Positions 5,131-7,842 of a stretch of DNA of 7,842 nucleotides are shown piece after piece. Under the pieces are notes generated by a model, which ran no database searches, was not told the DNA's origin, and was given only the letters and a program-made list of their open reading frames with translations. The first letter of the stretch is position 1; every line of letters begins with the position of its first letter. Both the position numbers and the translations under genes were made by a program. The stretch comes from Candidatus Woesearchaeota archaeon (lineage in GTDB: Archaea; Nanobdellota; Nanobdellia; Woesearchaeales; 21-14-0-10-32-9): the NCBI GenBank assembly GCA_003562145.1, contig PWWA01000122.1, positions 1 to 7,842 of the forward strand, in the 5' to 3' direction.

Positions 5131-6359
5131 TTTATCTTCTTACCCCTAATCACAGCTATTATTGATACAATCCAGAATAATTGGTACAAGAAAAATAATA
5201 AAGGGTATCCGAGGATTCCGAGCTTTCTCTCTGATTTCTTGTTCTTTGTAAGGCTTAACCCAAGGAAAAGCATGAGCATAGTAAAAGTTACGGACATAGC
5301 GCCGAGGAAGCTAACCCTTCCAAAAGCAAGCAAGTCAAACTCAAAGTTCTTCATGTGCTCCCAGAAATTAAAGTTTGTATGCCTGAAATACATTACGTTG
5401 TCAAATACATTGGTAAAGCCCATGTAAAGAGTGAATAAGAAAAGGCATACGCCCAAGAATATTAATGTGTAGTTGTACGCTACGAAGTGGCCGAATAACC
5501 CGTATTTATTGTTCAGGAGCATGTCTTTGTGCTTTGTAAGGGTTTGGATGGCTCCGGAGTACCACCTCTTCCTCTGGACTATTATCTGCTTGAACGTAGG
5601 AGGCAGTATAGTGTATACTTTTGCGTCCATGCAATTCGCGATCTTATACCTTTTCTTCTGAATCCTGTAAGCAATTTCGAGGTCTTCCGTTATGTTATTC
5701 ACGTCGAAACCACCTATTTCCTCAATTGAAGACTTCCTGTAAATAGAGAAAGGGCCGGGCGTGACAAAAACGGCGTTAAACGTTGAGAATATCTTCAGGA
5801 ATAATGACAATCCTATGATGTATTCCAGCTCGAATATTTTGTGGACGAAAGACTTAGGGTTCTTAACTAGGACGCTCACAGTTACGGCAGCTGTTTTTTC
5901 ATCCTTGAAATAAGGAAGCACTTTCCTGAATATACCTGGCTCAATCATTGAATCCGCGTCCATGGTCGCAACGAAGTCGCCTTTCGCCAAGCCAAAGCCC
6001 TCATTCAGGGTTGCGGCTTTGCCCATGTTCTGCTTCCGGTCAATGAACCTGAAGCGCTTATCTCCCTTTATGCTCTCCCTGACTTCCCTGCTGGTCCCGT
6101 CCCTGCTTCCATCATTCATAATCAGGAACTCCAAGTTCTTATACCTTATTTTCTTGAGGCTTGCAATCGTGTATTTTATCTTGTTCTCCTCATTATAAGC
6201 AGGGACTATAACGCTTACAAAAGGGGGTTTTTTGAAGTCAAACTTCCTCTTTTCAAACAAGTCATCTTTCTTGGATAGAACTATTAATATTAATAGGACG
6301 ATGTAATAAGTAGCCAGGAACCATACAACGTACAGGAATATGTTAAATGCAACGTTCAT
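5121..6359 (-). CDS. Processive family 2 glycosyltransferase, membrane-bound
   Basis: A 412-residue enzyme with every signature of processive GT2 synthases such as the PgaC/IcaA, NodC, hyaluronan and cellulose synthase group. An N-terminal helix lies at 7-29. The GT-A domain has VPAYNEE (52-58), NDGS with nucleotide-binding D83, D134-A-D136 (metal and UDP), TPGPFSIYR (200-208), TED with candidate base D226, and Q262-R-K-R-W266 (QxxRW). Three further hydrophobic segments follow (about 292-314, 345-369, 383-404). The group polymerises beta-linked sugars from nucleotide sugars at the cytoplasmic face and moves the chain across the membrane; the sugar used here cannot be read from the sequence. 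GGAAGGGT lies 9 nt before ATG 6359. It follows the MBF1 gene by 38 nt and overlaps the thioredoxin-like gene by 10 nt, suggesting one transcript with the latter. Confidence 0.87.
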   Translation of the reverse strand: MNVAFNIFLYVVWFLATYYIVLLILIVLSKKDDLFEKRKFDFKKPPFVSVIVPAYNEENKIKYTIASLKKIRYKNLEFLIMNDGSRDGTSREVRESIKGDKRFRFIDRKQNMGKAATLNEGFGLAKGDFVATMDADSMIEPGIFRKVLPYFKDEKTAAVTVSVLVKNPKSFVHKIFELEYIIGLSLFLKIFSTFNAVFVTPGPFSIYRKSSIEEIGGFDVNNITEDLEIAYRIQKKRYKIANCMDAKVYTILPPTFKQIIVQRKRWYSGAIQTLTKHKDMLLNNKYGLFGHFVAYNYTLIFLGVCLFLFTLYMGFTNVFDNVMYFRHTNFNFWEHMKNFEFDLLAFGRVSFLGAMSVTFTMLMLFLGLSLTKNKKSERKLGILGYPLLFFLYQLFWIVSIIAVIRGKKIKWR

Positions 6360-6397
6360 AATGAAAGTACCCTTCCTTTTTTTTTAAGCATTTCCCT

Positions 6398-6877
6398 TTA
6401 TTTCTTCCTTTTCTTTACATTCGCTATGTCCCCAAGCGTTAAGCTGCCCTGCCCGCCGCCAACAGGCTTCGCCCCTGGCTTTTCCCTGTATTCCTCTACA
6501 AGCCTTATCTTAAAGTATTTTTCGAGCTTCCTAGCCAGCGGAATGCTTGGCAGCATCCTACCCGACTCAACGTTGTGGATGACTGATTCTTTTTCACGGA
6601 GCGCTTTCGCGAGCTCTCCTTGCTTCAAACCCCTACTTTCACGTGCTTTCTTCACCAGCGAGGCATAATCCTTATTAATTATCTCAGTGGCGTCCTCTTC
6701 CACTGCAATACTCGCAGGCTGCGCTGCAACCACTTTTTTCTTAGGCTTTTCCTCAACGACTCGTATCCTGCTTTTTACATCTCCATGCACAGAGCAAGAC
6801 TCGCATACAGCGAGCAAAGAGCCCTCGATTTCAGCATTAAAAACAGCTTCCCTGTTGCCACACATATCACATGTCAA
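6398..6877 (-). CDS. mbf1: Archaeal MBF1, multiprotein bridging factor type regulator
   Basis: A 159-residue protein with the three-part archaeal MBF1 layout: an N-terminal zinc ribbon (C3-x2-C6 and C25-x2-C28), a linker, and a Cro/C1-type helix-turn-helix domain (about 70-127, with LKQGELAKALREKESVIHNVESGR). It closes with the typical tail SLTLGDIANVKKRKK. Eukaryotic MBF1 bridges activators and TBP. Archaeal homologues bind ribosomal subunits and nucleic acid; their exact role is still debated. The start is taken as TTG 6877 because it places CxxC at residue 3, as in homologues, and GGGGGGTG lies exactly 8 nt before it. A longer TTG start at 6895 would add six residues and would put the start inside that site. 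It lies 59 nt after the methyltransferase gene, with a possible promoter of its own. Confidence 0.88.
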   Translation of the reverse strand: MTCDMCGNREAVFNAEIEGSLLAVCESCSVHGDVKSRIRVVEEKPKKKVVAAQPASIAVEEDATEIINKDYASLVKKARESRGLKQGELAKALREKESVIHNVESGRMLPSIPLARKLEKYFKIRLVEEYREKPGAKPVGGGQGSLTLGDIANVKKRKK

Positions 6878-6885
6878 TGCGCATA

Positions 6886-6893
6886 CACCCCCC
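6886..6893 (-). promoter_or_regulatory. Ribosome binding site for a TTG start (MBF1)
   Basis: GGGGGGTG on the minus strand, 8 nt before TTG 6877, the same spacing as the site of the 1008 gene. It decides the start, since the frame also runs up to a TTG at 6895. The nearby ATG at 6884 is out of frame. Confidence 0.7.
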
Positions 6894-6902
6894 AAAGCCC
6901 GT

Positions 6903-6922
6903 TTATAAGGCTTGATAAGGCT
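6903..6922 (-). repeat. Two 10-bp direct repeats between MBF1 TATA element and start
   Basis: On the minus strand AGCCTTATCA is followed at once by AGCCTTATAA, nine of ten bases identical. The period is one helical turn, and the pair sits where transcription from the TTTAAA at 6931-6936 would start. It may be an operator, possibly autoregulatory, or a chance duplication. Confidence 0.4.
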
Positions 6923-6930
6923 CCCAAGTT

Positions 6931-6936
6931 TTTAAA
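6931..6936 (-). promoter_or_regulatory. Possible internal TATA element before MBF1
   Basis: TTTAAA, next to the stop codon of the methyltransferase gene, would start transcription near 6908 and give a leader of about 30 nt holding the ribosome binding site. MBF1 could thus be expressed from its own promoter as well as by readthrough. Confidence 0.4.
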
Positions 6937-7842
6937 TTATTCGCTAGTTTCAAGCTTGGTAAAGAAAACTTGTTGCTTGCCCTGCCACACAGCCCTTGTT
7001 TCTATTTCCCTGTACCCAGCAATGCGCGCCTCTTCCAAGAGCACTTCAGGCTTCATAGCAGCTAAGCACAAAAACCCGTTTTTTGAAAGCGCATCCTTTG
7101 CACGCCTAAACAAAGCCTTATAAGAATCCCTGGCCTTCCTCTCCGGAACTGAGCGCGAGGGCTCTAAAGGCTTAGTGCAGATAAGGCTTGCTTTCTGCTC
7201 TTTCATCTTAACGTCAAGCCAATCCGTGTCCGTCCTCGAGAAAGCTATGTGCTTTTCGACGCCTGCTATCTTCGCATTTTTTTTCTGGGCGCTCACATTC
7301 CTAAAAGAGGCATCCATAGAGATTACTTTTGGCTTCCCAGGCTTTTTAATAGATTTATCTGCGTTGTTTAAAGCTTTCTCTGCGGCTTCCACGCTGAAAA
7401 TGCCTGACTTGACCGCTGAGAATTGCTTATTATAATAATTAACAGGCATCCCTGATTCGTACAATGCAGCCTCGATAGGAATTGTACCGGACAACGCGAA
7501 AGGGTCCACTAATACCATTCCTGGCTGGTACCCTGAAAACATGAGGAAACTGAAAGCAATAGTGCCCTTGAGCTCCACGGGATTCGTGAAAACCTTGTAT
7601 TGGCGCTTGCATAGGTCCCTGCCCGCCAAGTCCAAGCCAACAACATAATCATCGCGGTCTATGTACGCGTAAAAAACAAGGCTTGGTGACTTAAGGTTAA
7701 TGCTGCAACGTGTTTCCTTGCTTATAGCCTCGCATACCGAGCGCTCTGCTTCCATGCTATTATAGTCGTGCTCGCCAATTCTTTCACATTCAGCCCTAAT
7801 GGTTTTGCCGCTAGCAATTCTTTTCAAGTCCTTGTTTTGCAC
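6937..7842 (-). CDS. THUMP-domain RNA methyltransferase relative with altered catalytic motifs (partial)
   Basis: At least 301 residues, cut at the N-terminus by the window edge; the GTG at the edge need not be the start. Residues 13-62 match the end of a THUMP RNA-binding domain (IRAECERIGEHDYNSMEAER). VGLDLAGRDLCKRQYKVF (68-85) and LKGTIAFSFL follow, the linker typical of the Trm14/TrmN/RlmL group, which makes N2-methylguanosine in tRNA or rRNA with S-adenosylmethionine. The Rossmann domain keeps its outline, with motif I at 110-127 and a motif II-like DASFRNVSAQKKNAKIAGV (177-195). However, the expected DPFCGSGT reads DPFALSGT and the catalytic (N/D)PP(Y/F) reads TKPLEP (223-228). It is either a non-catalytic RNA-binding paralogue or a strongly diverged enzyme. 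The frame is intact, which argues against a decaying pseudogene. Confidence 0.78.
   Translation of the reverse strand: MQNKDLKRIASGKTIRAECERIGEHDYNSMEAERSVCEAISKETRCSINLKSPSLVFYAYIDRDDYVVGLDLAGRDLCKRQYKVFTNPVELKGTIAFSFLMFSGYQPGMVLVDPFALSGTIPIEAALYESGMPVNYYNKQFSAVKSGIFSVEAAEKALNNADKSIKKPGKPKVISMDASFRNVSAQKKNAKIAGVEKHIAFSRTDTDWLDVKMKEQKASLICTKPLEPSRSVPERKARDSYKALFRRAKDALSKNGFLCLAAMKPEVLLEEARIAGYREIETRAVWQGKQQVFFTKLETSE

Noticed and set aside
6377..6385. Run of nine T on the + strand between MBF1 and the GT2 gene as a terminator
   Set aside because: Both neighbouring genes are on the - strand, where this is an A-run. There is no + strand transcript for it to end; at most it is part of a weak promoter before the GT2 gene.
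6620..7123. A 167-codon + strand frame across the MBF1/methyltransferase junction
   Set aside because: It spans two well-supported minus-strand genes and their intergenic region, and its product resembles no protein family.

Overview
The window looks like a compact archaeal chromosome segment. It encodes an archaeal MBF1-type regulator, a PRC-barrel protein of the archaeal kind, a THUMP-domain RNA methyltransferase relative and STT3-like GT-C membrane proteins. Its promoters have the archaeal form: TATA boxes about 25 bp before the start, some genes apparently leaderless, others with GGTG/GGAGG-type ribosome binding sites. Very tight packing and small orphan proteins suggest a small-genome (DPANN-like) archaeon, but that is inference. 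No tRNA, rRNA, CRISPR array, insertion sequence or replication initiator gene was recognised, and no gene-free stretch exceeds 300 bases.

Layout: (1) 1-97, + strand, the C-terminal tail of an unidentified membrane protein. It meets head-on (92-706, - strand) an orphan PD-(D/E)XK nuclease of the RecB-like type; both genes stop inside one 6-bp palindrome. (2) 760-1008 (-), a tiny membrane/coiled-coil protein, and 1181-1447 (+), a PRC-barrel protein, diverge from a 172-bp region holding a promoter for each. (3) 1514-4443 (+), two tandem, translationally coupled GT-C fold membrane proteins that look like paralogues. (4) 7842-4444 (-), a co-directional cluster read in this order: THUMP-methyltransferase relative (cut by the window edge), MBF1, processive family 2 glycosyltransferase, membrane-anchored thioredoxin-like protein. 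Its last stop codon abuts the stop of the GT-C pair with no gap.

Working idea: the centre is a surface-glycan locus. A GT2 enzyme would make or extend a polysaccharide or lipid-linked sugar at the membrane, two GT-C proteins would use lipid-linked sugars outside the membrane, and an extracytoplasmic thioredoxin-like protein is encoded with them. The parallel with oligosaccharyltransferase plus Ost3/Ost6 is suggestive, but both GT-C proteins lack the STT3 WWDYG motif, so they are probably not sequon-type oligosaccharyltransferases. The methyltransferase relative has lost both of its normal signature motifs. The + strand is A+C rich on the left and G+T rich in the second GT-C gene, a skew switch that does not follow gene direction.
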